This document shows, one piece after another, positions 11,140 to 21,189 of a DNA stretch of 64,000 bases (within the stretch, counting starts at the first letter, position 1; each line of letters opens with the position of its first letter). A program made the position numbers and the translations under genes. The DNA is from Dolomedes plantarius (lineage: Eukaryota; Arthropoda; Arachnida; Araneae; Dolomedidae). Location of the stretch: contig OU015495.1 of the NCBI GenBank assembly GCA_907164885.2, forward strand, positions 105,137,122 to 105,201,121, written 5' to 3'. The notes below the pieces were generated by a model that ran no database searches, had not been told where the DNA came from, and saw nothing but the letters and a program-made list of their open reading frames with translations.

Positions 11140-12920
11140 TCATCCACCTACAAAAGGAGCTCCGTCTAGGAAGAGGAGCTGCAATTCACCTTCCATCACT
11201 GGTGCAATCATCGTTTGTAAATATAAAAAAAATTCTATGTGTGTGCTTATGTTTCGATTTCCTGCCTTATCTTCATATGTATACCGGACTGAAATATCAC
11301 AAAACGTGAACCCGAAGGACCTTAGTAACAAAACATGTATGAACCCACATTAGCACCAACAGTTTTGAAGATATACGTTCACTGACATGTCTTTTATTTC
11401 AGACAGTGATCATCGTCTTAGAATTTTACGAAAATATTTGGCGAAATTTGTTTAAATTTTAATATTTCCACCGGTGAGACAAGTGATAGGATGTTGGCTG
11501 TCTAAATTCACAAAGTGATGATCCATCTCTGTATCATTATCATAACGTATCAAGAAAAAAAGGAGCGGTTTTTCCATAAAAAAAATCAAAACAGCAAATA
11601 AGTCACAATACGCTAAGCCTTTGTGGGGAACGGGATTAAAAAAGACTTACAGACCCTCGCAACTTTCAAGAAGTTTAGTTGGGAAAACATCGATCCTGAG
11701 GTTAGGAGAGTTGATCGATCCGACCCCGGCATAAGACGGATAAAACCTTTCTGTTCACTTGTAACTTCGGAGTTTTATTTCATTATCGTTTCAAAGTCTA
11801 CATAGCATGCTCATTACATTTGACTACTTTGAAAATCTTTATGTTTCTGATCTTTAAAAGTGTAACCTTTCAGTCAAATTGTGTTTTGAAAGCACGTATA
11901 AGCAGCATTTTTTCCATATGAAAGTAGTGGGTTCAATTTGCTTTATTGATATTTTTTCTTGTTTACATAGGAAGTGATAGGAAATAATTACGCTGTGAAG
12001 TAATTTTAGAATGGTTTAATTTTTCTATCGAGCAGATAATTTTGAATCCCTCTGTAAACTGTAAAAGAACGTAGTCCCAATTTTTATATCACCATGTAAT
12101 TTATGATTTTCAGACATCGAAACAAACTGGTATTTTATAACCTCCACTTTGAAACACTGTTGATGGAGTTTAATATTTTTCCCCTCTTTAATTACATTTT
12201 TATAAGTGGTGATAGTATTACATATTTTCACCTCTTTAAATATGCATGAAAGTGTAACTAACCGTGTGCTTATTGCAGCAATGATATTAAATTTCCCAAT
12301 ATAACATCGTGGAAGATGGCAACAAGACGCCACTTTATGGTGTTACCTTTTAACTTTACTGATCTTTTCGTAATCAGATAAATCCATAAAGGAGTTATTA
12401 TCATGTTATTATTAATAGCATATTTTTCTGCATGAATTTCAGTAAGCGTTAGAAGCATAGTTTTCGATATGACTGCAGTGATTTATAATTCTTATTTCAC
12501 ACATTTTCTTGTTTATTTATTACGAGCTAAATTATTTTCAAATAGAAAAAAGGTAACGTTACACATTGCTAGATTAATTATATAATTTGTGTCTTATTAA
12601 AAAGAATTTATGAGGATATCTAAATCATTGATCGTTTATGACATTTAATGGCTTTGATGTAACTTTCAAAGGGATACGTATGCCTATAGATTAGTCTAAT
12701 TTTGATTAACACATTAAGTTGTATGAAAGCAGTATACTCTAAATTCCTAGTCATTATGTTGATTTCTTTTTCGATATTCACAAGAAAATGGTTATTTCAT
12801 TACTTGTGGATCAAAAGATTTAAACATTACTGTGAATGGATTAAAAAAATGTTTTTTAGTCTTGCAATTACATTGTTATGCTGATCATGGCATTACTTAT
12901 TTTATACCACATTAAGTGTG
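11140..12920. other. AT-rich non-coding stretch
   Basis: No domain-bearing open frame. The minus-strand frames at 12025-12333 and 12270-12458 are unrecognised and lie in plain AT-rich DNA. Confidence 0.45.
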
Positions 12921-12926
12921 AATTAA

Positions 12927-13228
12927 GGCTGCTGTGTACTAACCCTATTGGATTCGCTCACCTCAATATTAAACTACGTAGAATTGGCGACTTGGATTTA
13001 AAGATTTTTTAAAAATTGTACTCTAATAGAGAAAGAAATTTTACACCTGGGGACATTTTTCATTTAAAAAAAATAGTATTTAAAAATTTAAATTAACCGG
13101 GAGAAAATATGATATAGTGTGTTTTAAACGCTCCTAAATTCCTTTGGTGGACTTAATTCATAAATAAATCCTGTTGCAAGGTGCAAAATAGTACGGGCTA
13201 TCTGAAAATACAATTTTTATTGCACAAT
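12927..13228 (+). repeat. Dispersed repeat R1, copy 2
   Basis: Same family as 5737-6066 (reversed) and 63571-63897. It begins GGCTGCTGTGTACTAACCC after TTAA and includes the shared phrase GGCGACTTGGATTTAAAG. Internal small deletions distinguish the copies. Confidence 0.7.
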
Positions 13229-13382
13229 CCGCATTAATGTAGATGTAAATACTAGTACACACACTTTCCCCATAGGTTACCTTAGGCATTATTAGTAGAG
13301 TAATAATACCATCAGGACGCCGGACGTACTATCACGAGAAATATTTTAATAAACATTTCCATATCTTTTATTTTAATAAACA

Positions 13383-13604
13383 CTAGCTGCCCGTCCCGAC
13401 TTTGTGCGAGTTGAACAATTATCGATCTTAAGTAGATATTAGGAAGGTATAATTTGTTTTAAAACTTTATGGAATACCACATTTTTCGTTTTTTTGAGGT
13501 TTCAAAACAAATTGATTCTCCGCATTTCCTGACCTAGAGAGACCAACATGTAACTGTCCATGAGTAAACCAATCTTCCCGTAAGTCAAGTCCAATATATT
13601 TGTA
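13383..13604 (-). pseudogene. Helitron 3' end with C-terminal helicase remnant
   Basis: On the minus strand this part ends with a CTAG terminus (13383-13386) preceded by a short GC-rich run, CGGGACGGGCAG, as at a Helitron 3' end. Just upstream the DNA encodes THGQLHVGLSRSGN, which corresponds to helicase motif VI (FxHGQLYVALSR in Helitron Rep/Hel proteins). The protein would unwind DNA during rolling-circle transposition. The reading frame stops shortly before the element's end. It is the downstream part of a gene interrupted by a SINE at 13605-13835; the upstream part is at 13845-13903. No Rep nuclease domain is present, so only a fragment of an autonomous Helitron remains. Confidence 0.75.
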
Positions 13605-13835
13605 TGTGGGCTTGTGGTACAGCGCGCTGGTTTTCGGTGCTGAGGGTGTTCAGATCGAATCCCGGCGTTGCGCCACGAAAAATGGCTCTGTTCGTGTCGT
13701 CCCTTCATAGGGGGTAATGCTGTCCGCCAATATGGTGCCCCCATAATAAAATGGACAGTAAAACTGCGGCGTAGTATGGGCGAATGTTTGGTTACAAGTG
13801 CCTCCGCATTGGTTATAAAAAAAAAAAAAAAAAAA
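13605..13835 (+). repeat. tRNA-derived SINE with poly(A) tail and 9-bp target duplication
   Basis: The head has an A-box-like stretch (GTGGTACAGCGCGC) and a B-box (AGATCGAATCCC). The body carries CCTTCATAGGGGGTAATGCT, similar to the CCCATAGGAGGGTAATGCTG of the SINE at 22.8 kb, and the 3' end is a run of about 20 A. The 9-bp ATATTTGTA occurs directly before (13596-13604) and after (13836-13844) the unit, as left by LINE-driven target-primed insertion. The insertion splits a Helitron helicase remnant on the other strand. Promoter boxes imply RNA polymerase III transcription if active. Confidence 0.85.
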
Positions 13836-13844
13836 ATATTTGTA

Positions 13845-13903
13845 AGTTTGACCTTGGGAATTATTCATGGTGATGGCAAAAGAAATTTTTATTGGAAACT
13901 GTA
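13845..13903 (-). pseudogene. Helitron helicase remnant, upstream part
   Basis: The minus strand encodes LQFPIKISFAITMNNSQGQT, the helicase segment written FPVxxAFAMTINKSQGQT in Helitron proteins. Removing the SINE and one copy of its ATATTTGTA duplication joins this directly to the motif VI segment in the same order as in intact Helitron helicases. Homology stops upstream at about 13903, where a different 66-bp repeat starts. Confidence 0.75.
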
Positions 13904-14129
13904 ACGTCAGGCACTGAATTGTGTTCGGGGCCACACGCATGCCGATTTTGATACCATTTGGCCCCATAGCCTATCCGCTACAGAGTCCACACACAAAAAA
14001 AACACCAAAAATGGCACAAAAATTTAATAACTTTTTTAAAATTAAAAATTCAAAAATTCGGCTACGTCAGGCACAGAATCGTGTCCGGGGCCACCCGCGT
14101 GCCGATTTTGGTACGATTCGGCTCCATTG
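13904..14129. repeat. Two copies of a 66-bp GC-rich repeat
   Basis: ACGTCAGGCAC(T/A)GAAT begins each copy (13904-13969 and 14064-14129), and each ends GGC(C/T)CCAT(A/T)G. The 94 bp between them are A-rich. The copies differ at about one base in six. I do not recognise the parent element. Confidence 0.65.
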
Positions 14130-14196
14130 TCTCGCTGTCAGCGAGGACAGCAGTGGAAGCTGTCGAAATGAGCAACTTTTAGGGGCAAAATCATTA

Positions 14197-14830
14197 AAAG
14201 AATTTTTGAAATTGACAACGTTTAAGGATTTATTGAAGAAAATTACATTTGAAGCTACGCTTTTTATCGGACATTTGAGGTAAAAATATTTACAATTTGT
14301 TGGCTATCATCTGGAAATTTATTGGTATAATACTTCAGAACTTTATTTATAAACTTTATGTTTTTGAATTTATGTACAATTTTATGCACAATTTGTGATC
14401 AACATTAATTTAAAAAAACTCCGGGGCCCGATTTTCAAAAAATAATATGCCAGTGTTTTAATCTGAACTATCAACTATATCTATACAAAATTTCAGCTCA
14501 ATTGAAGCAATACGTTTTCACTTATAAAGGAACAAACATAGATCTATTAGAAATAATCAATAAATTTCACAGTTTCAATGAAACACACTAGTTTTTGAAT
14601 AAAGTTCAATAATTCAAGTTCTATTTACACAAATTGTGCATAAAATTGTACATAAATTCAAAAACATAAAGTTTATACATAAAGTTCTGAAGTATTATAC
14701 CAATAAATTTCCAGATGATAGCCAACAAATTGTAAATATTTTTACCTCAAATGTCCGATAAAAAGCGTAGTTTCAAATGTAATTTTCTTCAATAAATACT
14801 TAAACGTTGTCAATTTCAAAAATTCTTTTT
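14197..14830. mobile_element. Large inverted repeat (foldback/MITE-like), arms about 200 bp
   Basis: 14197-14397 and 14628-14830 are near-identical inverted copies differing at only a few positions. They are separated by a 230-bp spacer. The spacer contains a retroposon-tail-like segment (ACAAAATTTCAGCTCAATTG then AAAGGAACAAACATAGAT). No terminal dinucleotide duplication is certain. It could be a foldback transposon, or an inverted duplication around the spacer. Confidence 0.7.
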
Positions 14831-14967
14831 GTATTTTTCAATACTTACTTCACTTGAATCTTTAACATATCAAATGTTTTACTGATAATAAATAAAAATG
14901 TAGTTTAATGTCTTGCTATGGTTACTTGATTATGGTTGACAAAGAAAATTCAAATGTTAAAAACGTG

Positions 14968-15049
14968 ACAAAGGAAAAGTTGTAAAGGTGAAGCATCAGC
15001 TCAACATTTAGGCCCTAACTTTCTTTCTACTGATCAGATATACATAATA
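14968..15049 (+). repeat. RTE-like retroposon tail, left half, interrupted
   Basis: CCCTAACTTTCTTTCTACTG and the following GATCAGATATACATAATA match the uninterrupted copy at 17675-17882. The match then resumes at 17013. A TA at 15048-15049 is the target of the Tc1-like insertion. Confidence 0.7.
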
Positions 15050-15317
15050 CACTGAAGTGCCACTGAATTAGGATAGCAAAGCCTATGCAAATTGTGTAGC
15101 GCTGCGCATCATGTATGCGCAAGTGAGGGCGCTGTGGTAACTGCATATATAGCGCGTATTGTGGTTGTTCTGAATTAGTTGTTGGAATTGCCAGTATGGG
15201 TAAACTGCCTGATTTAGACGCCTTCGATCGCGCACAAATCGTAGGTGCGCGACGCATGGGCCATTCAATTTCCGAAATCGTCAGACAGCTAGGATTTTCA
15301 AGGTCGACAGTGTCAAG
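15050..15317 (+). mobile_element. Tc1-like element T1, 5' fragment
   Basis: Nearly identical to the first ~270 bp of the complete copy at 15913. It includes the terminal repeat CACTGAAGTGCCACTGAATT and the start of the transposase frame (MGKLPDLDAF...). It breaks off after TGTCAAG, in the codons for the helix-turn-helix, where Helitron-derived DNA begins. Confidence 0.85.
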
Positions 15318-15799
15318 TATTTTTTTAAATTAAAATTTTAAACTGTTTTTGTAACATTTTTTAAAGTTTGGATTTAAAATAATAATTTGAGGGTTATAAA
15401 ATTTTTATCACGAGACAGATCCTAAAAATTACTTTAAAATGAAATCTTTTTTGAATCTTTAGCTCCATTTTCTGAGTTTTGGTGAATTTTTAAAGATTAA
15501 TTTTTTGAATTTAATTTATTAAATGCTGATCACGTGGTTTCTTTTCTTATTGTGATACTTTAAATAGATTTTGCGTCACGTGCATAACAACGAAAGAAAT
15601 TGACAAAAAATATATCGAAATACGGTAAAAGATAAAATTTAACAACTAGACTAATTGAGATGGAAATTTTTAAAGAATTTAATTCGAATTAGTATGTTTT
15701 ATGGATATTAAACTTGCCAATTAATTGTATTCATTGGCCGTTGTATTTAATTTTAATATTTTCTTCTAGATTATTTTGTCTATAAAAATATCCGTTACG

Positions 15800-15801
<2 letters not shown>
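15318..15801 (+). mobile_element. Helitron H1 internal fragment
   Basis: Matches the interior of the H1 copies at 23789 and 19168 (AATAATTTGAGGGTTATAAA, then TGCTGATCACGTGGTTTC, then TTTTGTCTATAAAAATATCC). Both Helitron ends are missing. The left side abuts the broken Tc1 copy and the right side dissolves into (TA)n. Confidence 0.8.
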
Positions 15802-15883
<82 letters not shown>

Positions 15884-15912
15884 TGAAGTGCATATATATA
15901 TATATATATATA
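15802..15912. repeat. (TA)n microsatellite with a stray Tc1 end
   Basis: A TA tract interrupted at 15881-15890 by CACTGAAGTG, the outermost 10 bases of the T1 terminal repeat. It then continues to the true element start at 15913. Confidence 0.9.
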
Positions 15913-17012
15913 CACTGAAGTGCCACTGAATTAGGGATAGCAAAGCCTACACAAATTGTGTAGCGTTGCGCATCATGTATGCGCAAGTGAAGGCGCTATG
16001 GTAACTGCATATATAGCGCGTACTGTGGTTGTTCTGAATTAGTTTTTGGAATTGCCAGTATGGGTAAACTGCCTGATTTAGACGCCTTCGATCGCGGACA
16101 AATCGTAGGTGCGCGACGCATGGGCCATTCAATTTCCGAAATCGTCAGACAGATAGGATTTTCAAGGTCGACAGTGTCAAGAGTATACCAAGAATACATG
16201 GATGGTGGAAAAAAAACTAGAGATCGGGCAAACTGCAAAGGACAATTAGCCTTGACAGTGCGTGGTGAGAGACGGCTCAGGCGTATTGTACGTAGCCAGC
16301 GAAGTCCAACATTAGCTCAAATTACCACCCAGTTTAATGACGGTGCCAGTCGTACAGTCAGTAAACGGACTGTGCAACGCTCGCTTCACCGTATGGGTTT
16401 CGGGAGCCGTCGACCTACGAGAGTACCATTGCTCTATACTTGCCATCGGGCTGCACGTCTTGCCTGGGCAAGAGAGCACAGAGACTGGAGTGTAGAGGAC
16501 TGGAAACGAGTAGTATGGAGTGATGAGTCTCGATTCCGACTACTTAACGCCGATGGGAGGCTGAGAATATGGCGTCAGACGCCACATTCAATTCGGTACG
16601 TAGAGTTGCTGGGTGATCACCTCCATCCGTTTATGCTGTTCTGTTATCCGCACGGTAATGGAGTTTTCCAGCAAGACAACTGTACCTCTCACAAGTCCCG
16701 GTTGGCTACTGGCTGGTTGGATGAGCATTCCTCTGACTTCCCTGTCATGAATTGGCCACCTAGAAGCCCAGACTTAAATCCTATTGAGCATCTTTGGGAT
16801 GTTTTGGAACAAGGCGTAAAAGGCCATCACACAGCACCAAAGAACCTTACTGAATTATGGACAGCTTTAGCCAATATTTGGAAAGCCATTCCCGTGGAAC
16901 GTTTCCAGAAACTTGTTGAATCTATGCCTCGTCGTGTGGCAGCCGTTATCAAGGCCAGAGGAGGCCCAACTCGTTACTAGGTAGGTATCCCTAATTCAGT
17001 GGCACTTCAATG
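15913..17012 (+). mobile_element. Tc1-like element T1, complete ends
   Basis: Terminal inverted repeats CACTGAAGTGCCACTGAATT and, at the right end, AATTCAGTGGCACTTCAATG (one mismatch) are flanked by TA on each side. The 1100-bp element carries one open transposase frame (16060-16980). The nearby fragment at 15050 is the same family. Confidence 0.93.
16060..16980 (+). CDS. Tc1-like transposase, 306 aa, with internal in-frame deletion
   Basis: The protein would cut and paste the element by binding its terminal repeats and cleaving with a DDE triad. Residues 1-120 are two helix-turn-helix DNA-binding domains (SEIVRQIGFSRSTVSRVYQ, then SKRTVQRSLHRMGF). Catalytic residues read D155 (WSDESRF), D206 (QQDNCTSH) and E243 (SPDLNPIEHLW). 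The second D and E are separated by 36 residues, which fits DD36E spacing and not the usual DD34E. The frame is fully open, but D155 and D206 lie only 51 residues apart, against 89 in the Tc1 copy at 33.7 kb. About 40 residues are missing after WRQ (173), including the usual VWG strand of the RNase H fold. The protein is also shorter than the family's ~345 residues. I infer the product is catalytically dead, though it may still bind DNA. Start chosen at the ATG that gives the conserved MGKLPDLD N-terminus. Confidence 0.9.
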   Translation: MGKLPDLDAFDRGQIVGARRMGHSISEIVRQIGFSRSTVSRVYQEYMDGGKKTRDRANCKGQLALTVRGERRLRRIVRSQRSPTLAQITTQFNDGASRTVSKRTVQRSLHRMGFGSRRPTRVPLLYTCHRAARLAWAREHRDWSVEDWKRVVWSDESRFRLLNADGRLRIWRQTPHSIRYVELLGDHLHPFMLFCYPHGNGVFQQDNCTSHKSRLATGWLDEHSSDFPVMNWPPRSPDLNPIEHLWDVLEQGVKGHHTAPKNLTELWTALANIWKAIPVERFQKLVESMPRRVAAVIKARGGPTRY

Positions 17013-17150
17013 TATATCGCCTATGTTCATCTGGAATAATGTACCTTTCAAATAGTAAAAGAATTTATCAAATAGGTGCAGTGGTTCCGGAGATTACCCT
17101 CCACATACAAAATCCGCTCTCTCTTTATATATTAATAATATAGAAATATA
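17013..17150 (+). repeat. RTE-like retroposon tail, right half
   Basis: Continues the repeat broken at 15049: CATCTGGAATAATGTACCTT, then GTGCAGTGGTTCCGGAGATT, then CTCTCTCTTTATATATTAAT. These phrases match 17760-17882. Confidence 0.75.
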
Positions 17151-17194
17151 GATATTGATTATATAAGTATAGATACTCATTGGTATCCCAAAAT

Positions 17195-17585
17195 TAGAAT
17201 AAGAGATGAAATAAAAACACAAAAATAAAAAAAGGATTTTAAGTAAAGAATGTTTTTTTAATTATTTTAAGCACCTAAAATAGTATTCAAATTAATAGAA
17301 AAAGTAATTTTTTAAAAGAAAGAGGTGTGCTTGAGACCGTAGTTTTATTCAAAAATAAAAAAATGATTTTAAGAAAAGAATGTTTTTTTTTATAAGTATA
17401 GATAATAGAAAGCGGTTAAGAGTTGAAATAAAAATACAAAAATAAAAAAAGGATTTTAAGTAAAGAATGTTTTTTTATTAAATATTCAATTTTTAAAAAA
17501 ATAATATTCTTAAAATAATATTCAAATTAATATTACGTTAGTTAATAATTAAAGTTAATTTTTTAAAAGAAAAAAAGCGTGCCGG
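17195..17585. repeat. Local AT-rich duplication
   Basis: The phrase AAAATAAAAAAAGGATTTTA with AAGTAAAGAATGTTTTTTT occurs near 17222, 17351 and 17439. A second phrase, TATTCAAATTAATA, occurs at 17286 and 17518. These are diverged tandem duplicates with no coding content. Confidence 0.6.
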
Positions 17586-17662
17586 AGAACGGCTAGTTTC
17601 GAACCGCTAACGTCAGAACAGAAGCCCACCGCGATAGCACCACGCTAAGGATCGTTGAAATC
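17578..17662 (-). repeat. tRNA-like sequence
   Basis: The minus strand shows TTAGCGTGGTGCTATCGCGG (A-box-like) then GCGGTTCGAAACTAGCC (B-box). Stem pairing is too poor for a functional tRNA, so a SINE head is more likely. Confidence 0.4.
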
Positions 17663-17674
17663 TTCATCACAAAA

Positions 17675-17882
17675 AGCGGAAAAGGACAGTAGCGGTAACA
17701 ATGGAGATTGTTAGGATTAAGCCCCTAACTTTATTTCTACTGATCAGATATACATAATAGCCTATTCCCATCTGGAATAATGTACCTTTCAAACAGTGAA
17801 AGAATTTTTCAAATAGGTGCAGTGGTTCTGGAGATTACCCTCCACGTATAAAATCGCTCTCTCTTTATATATAAGTATAGAT
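17675..17882 (+). repeat. RTE-like retroposon tail, uninterrupted copy
   Basis: Contains the same 3' phrases as the interrupted copy, ending CTCTCTCTTTATATATAAGT then ATAGAT, a tail typical of RTE-type LINE 3' ends in arthropods. It serves as an empty-site reference for the Tc1 insertion at 15048-17014. Confidence 0.7.
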
Positions 17883-17884
17883 TT

Positions 17885-18974
17885 CAATATCATGTATGTG
17901 TTTTTATTATTAGGAATTTTTACATACGTAGTATATTTTCCAATATGAATGCTAATGGTAGCATATTTTTAATATGTGTGTATTGCCTAACAAATTCTGT
18001 TTAATAGTTTCCTTTCTTCCTTACTATGTAATAAACACATTTTAGATAAAAAAAGATATCATACAATTTAAGATTAATTTTTTTAAAAATGTGGTGTCAT
18101 TAGATAAATGTATTCTTTTTATTTAGATCATTTAGGCCATTCACAGCTTTGTACAACTTTTTAGCGGCTCCCTGTTTTCCTAGATGAGATTAATTTTATT
18201 TCACGATCCAAATTCATAGAAATACGATGCAATTAATAACAATTTGAAAGAGAGTTTAAAAAAATGGTTATTAAAATTAGAGACTAACAATACTTCTTTT
18301 ATTCTCTTCAATTCATATTTTCATGCTTGAGCATAGATTTGCTTATTTTATATCTCGTAACGTGAAACGTATTTATTTTTAGAAATACCATGAAACTAAA
18401 CAATGTAACGACACGAAAGAGGTTTATCTTTTAATTAAAAGAGCATTTCGCTTCGAGTAAAATTCTTAATGGAATTGATAGCATATTTCTGAAGATTTGT
18501 TTACATTTTTACGTACCAATGGATCGATCATAAACTGTCGCAGTGCCATAAACGAGGATCACGTATTAAGTGCTGTACCGGAATAGATTTCTGGCGCATC
18601 TCGACTCCAACGCAAATTACCTGCGACTTGTCGATTCAAGTCGTCCAGAGAGCTAACGTAGGCGGAGTGCGAGACGGTGATTGGTTCCTGATTCCCTATA
18701 TGTGATAAGATTACTGATTTAAGGAAAGAAAAGTTTTGCGGGGGAGACCGGTTTGAGACTGTACTAGAAGAGTACTTGACTGGAAAATGGTTTATAGCAG
18801 AAATAAGACATTTCATAGGTTTTAAAAAGTGCTGACTCATTATTATGTTACTATGCAATGCATATGAAATATCGTTCGTTATTCCTAACTAGGAAACTAT
18901 TAGTGAGGTTCTCGGATTTCACACATCTCTTCATCCATATCGTTCCTATACCAGGATTTAATTTATAAACTAAA
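17885..18974. other. AT-rich non-coding stretch
   Basis: No recognised element. A minus-strand open frame of 99 codons at 18559-18858 has balanced composition but no domain I recognise. Confidence 0.4.

Positions 18975-19883
<909 letters not shown>

Positions 19884-19962
<79 letters not shown>
19884..19962. repeat. (TA)n microsatellite
   Basis: About 79 bases of TA immediately after the CTAG end of the preceding Helitron. Confidence 0.95.
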
Positions 19963-19966
<4 letters not shown>

Positions 19967-20644
19967 AATAGAACAGTCAATGTATGCAATTAATGCCAAA
20001 AAAACAGATAAATATATTTATGAAAATATCGTAACGGATATTTTTATAGACAAATAATGAAGAAAAAAATATTGAAATTAAATCTAATAGAACATATTAA
20101 AGAATATAGTACAGTTAATATGGTACAGTTTGAGGAACATTTCTTTTACTGTATTTTAATATTTTTCGGATAATGTCCAATCGTCTGCCGCATTTGAAAG
20201 AAAAAATATGTATATTTTATTTGTAAATCTATTTCGTTGTTATGCACGTGATGCAAAATTAGTTTAAAGTATCACAAAAAGAAAGGAAACCACGTGATCA
20301 GCATTTAATAAATTAAATTCTAAAAATTAATTTTTAAAAATTCCCCTAAATTCAGAAAATGTAGGTAAAGCTTCGAAAAAGATTCCATTTTAAAGGAATT
20401 TTTATGATCTTTCTTGTGATATGAATTTTATAACTCTCAAAGTATTATTTTAAATCAAACTTAAAAGAATGTTAAGAAAAAAAGCCTAAAAATTTAATCT
20501 AAAAAATCTAAGAAGAATTTTTTAAAATCTTTCTTGGTACACCCCTACACTATAAGAATAAACGCGATGCAAAATTTCAATCCTTTAGGTCGAGCGGTTT
20601 GGTCTGTAGTCAGTCAGTTACGGAACTGTTTTTTATATATATGA
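19963..20644 (-). mobile_element. Non-autonomous Helitron H1, 3' terminus missing
   Basis: Minus-strand copy with its 5' end at TCATATATATAAAAAACAGT (20644) and body matching the other copies down to GGCATTAATTGCATACATTG. The 3' hairpin and CTAG are replaced by the TA tract. Confidence 0.8.
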
Positions 20645-20667
20645 CAGGCGTAGGGCTACGCCCGTCA
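20642..20667. other. Imperfect hairpin, 12-bp arms
   Basis: TGACAGGCGTAG and CTACGCCCGTCA pair with one mismatch around GG, directly outside a Helitron 5' end. It is far more GC-rich than its surroundings and may be the terminal hairpin of another element. Confidence 0.6.
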
Positions 20668-21151
20668 TCTTACAAATTATGGCAGTCATGGTATATCCGG
20701 TGGTGTAGCAATAAGTAATCCAATCAATAATTGAGCAGGCATCAGTTCAATTTAATCCAGTTTTATTCTTTGTCAGGTAAACCACAGCTCCAACTCAGTG
20801 TGTTCATTTTGCGCCATTTCTTTTTTAGAGCCGCAGCGAAATACACATCTGATAGCATCGACTTCTATTCCGCGCTCTGCCCAAATTCGCGGGCATCTCC
20901 GCGCGCCAACTCTCCCTGCACATGGGCAGAGCCCGAACCAGACGTCTTTCAAGGCTAAAATGTAAATGCTTCCTCCTCGACCACAGAACCCAGAGGCGCG
21001 CCAAGATTATATAATGAAAAGGGAATTTCCCTTTCCCAATTCGCGTCTTGAAATACGAACAATTAGAGGCGAATTACGCCACGAATATAATTTAATTCCC
21101 AAGCCCCCTTTAAATTTAGAATAATCATTCTTTTCCCACTAAATACTTTAC

Positions 21152-21152
<1 letters not shown>
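20668..21152 (-). mobile_element. Possible solo LTR (minus strand)
   Basis: Reading the minus strand, the block begins TGTAAAGTATTTAGTGGG near 21152. It contains a TATA-like CATTATATAATC near 21014 and, about 230 bp on, an AGAATAAAACTGG polyadenylation-type signal near 20770. It is GC-richer than its flanks. A TG...CA pair (TGTAAAG ... GCTACA) exists but I see no clear target duplication, so the call is tentative. Confidence 0.35.

Positions 21153-21186
<34 letters not shown>

Positions 21187-21189
<3 letters not shown>

Noticed and set aside
13650..13967. Continuous 105-codon minus-strand frame joining helicase and SINE
   Set aside because: The frame runs through the poly(A) tail and SINE by chance; only the upstream helicase segment is meaningful.
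15731..15986. Open frames encoding long IYIYIY runs (also at 19028-19345, 21712-21992, 48531-48915, 49184-49396, 52166-52415)
   Set aside because: These are translations of (TA)n microsatellites. They lack stops because of the repeat and do not represent proteins.
17578..17662. Candidate tRNA gene
   Set aside because: A- and B-box-like stretches exist but acceptor and T-arm stems do not pair well; treated as a SINE head.
18559..18858. 99-codon minus-strand open frame
   Set aside because: The residue composition looks somewhat protein-like, but I could not match it to any family or element, so I left it uncalled.
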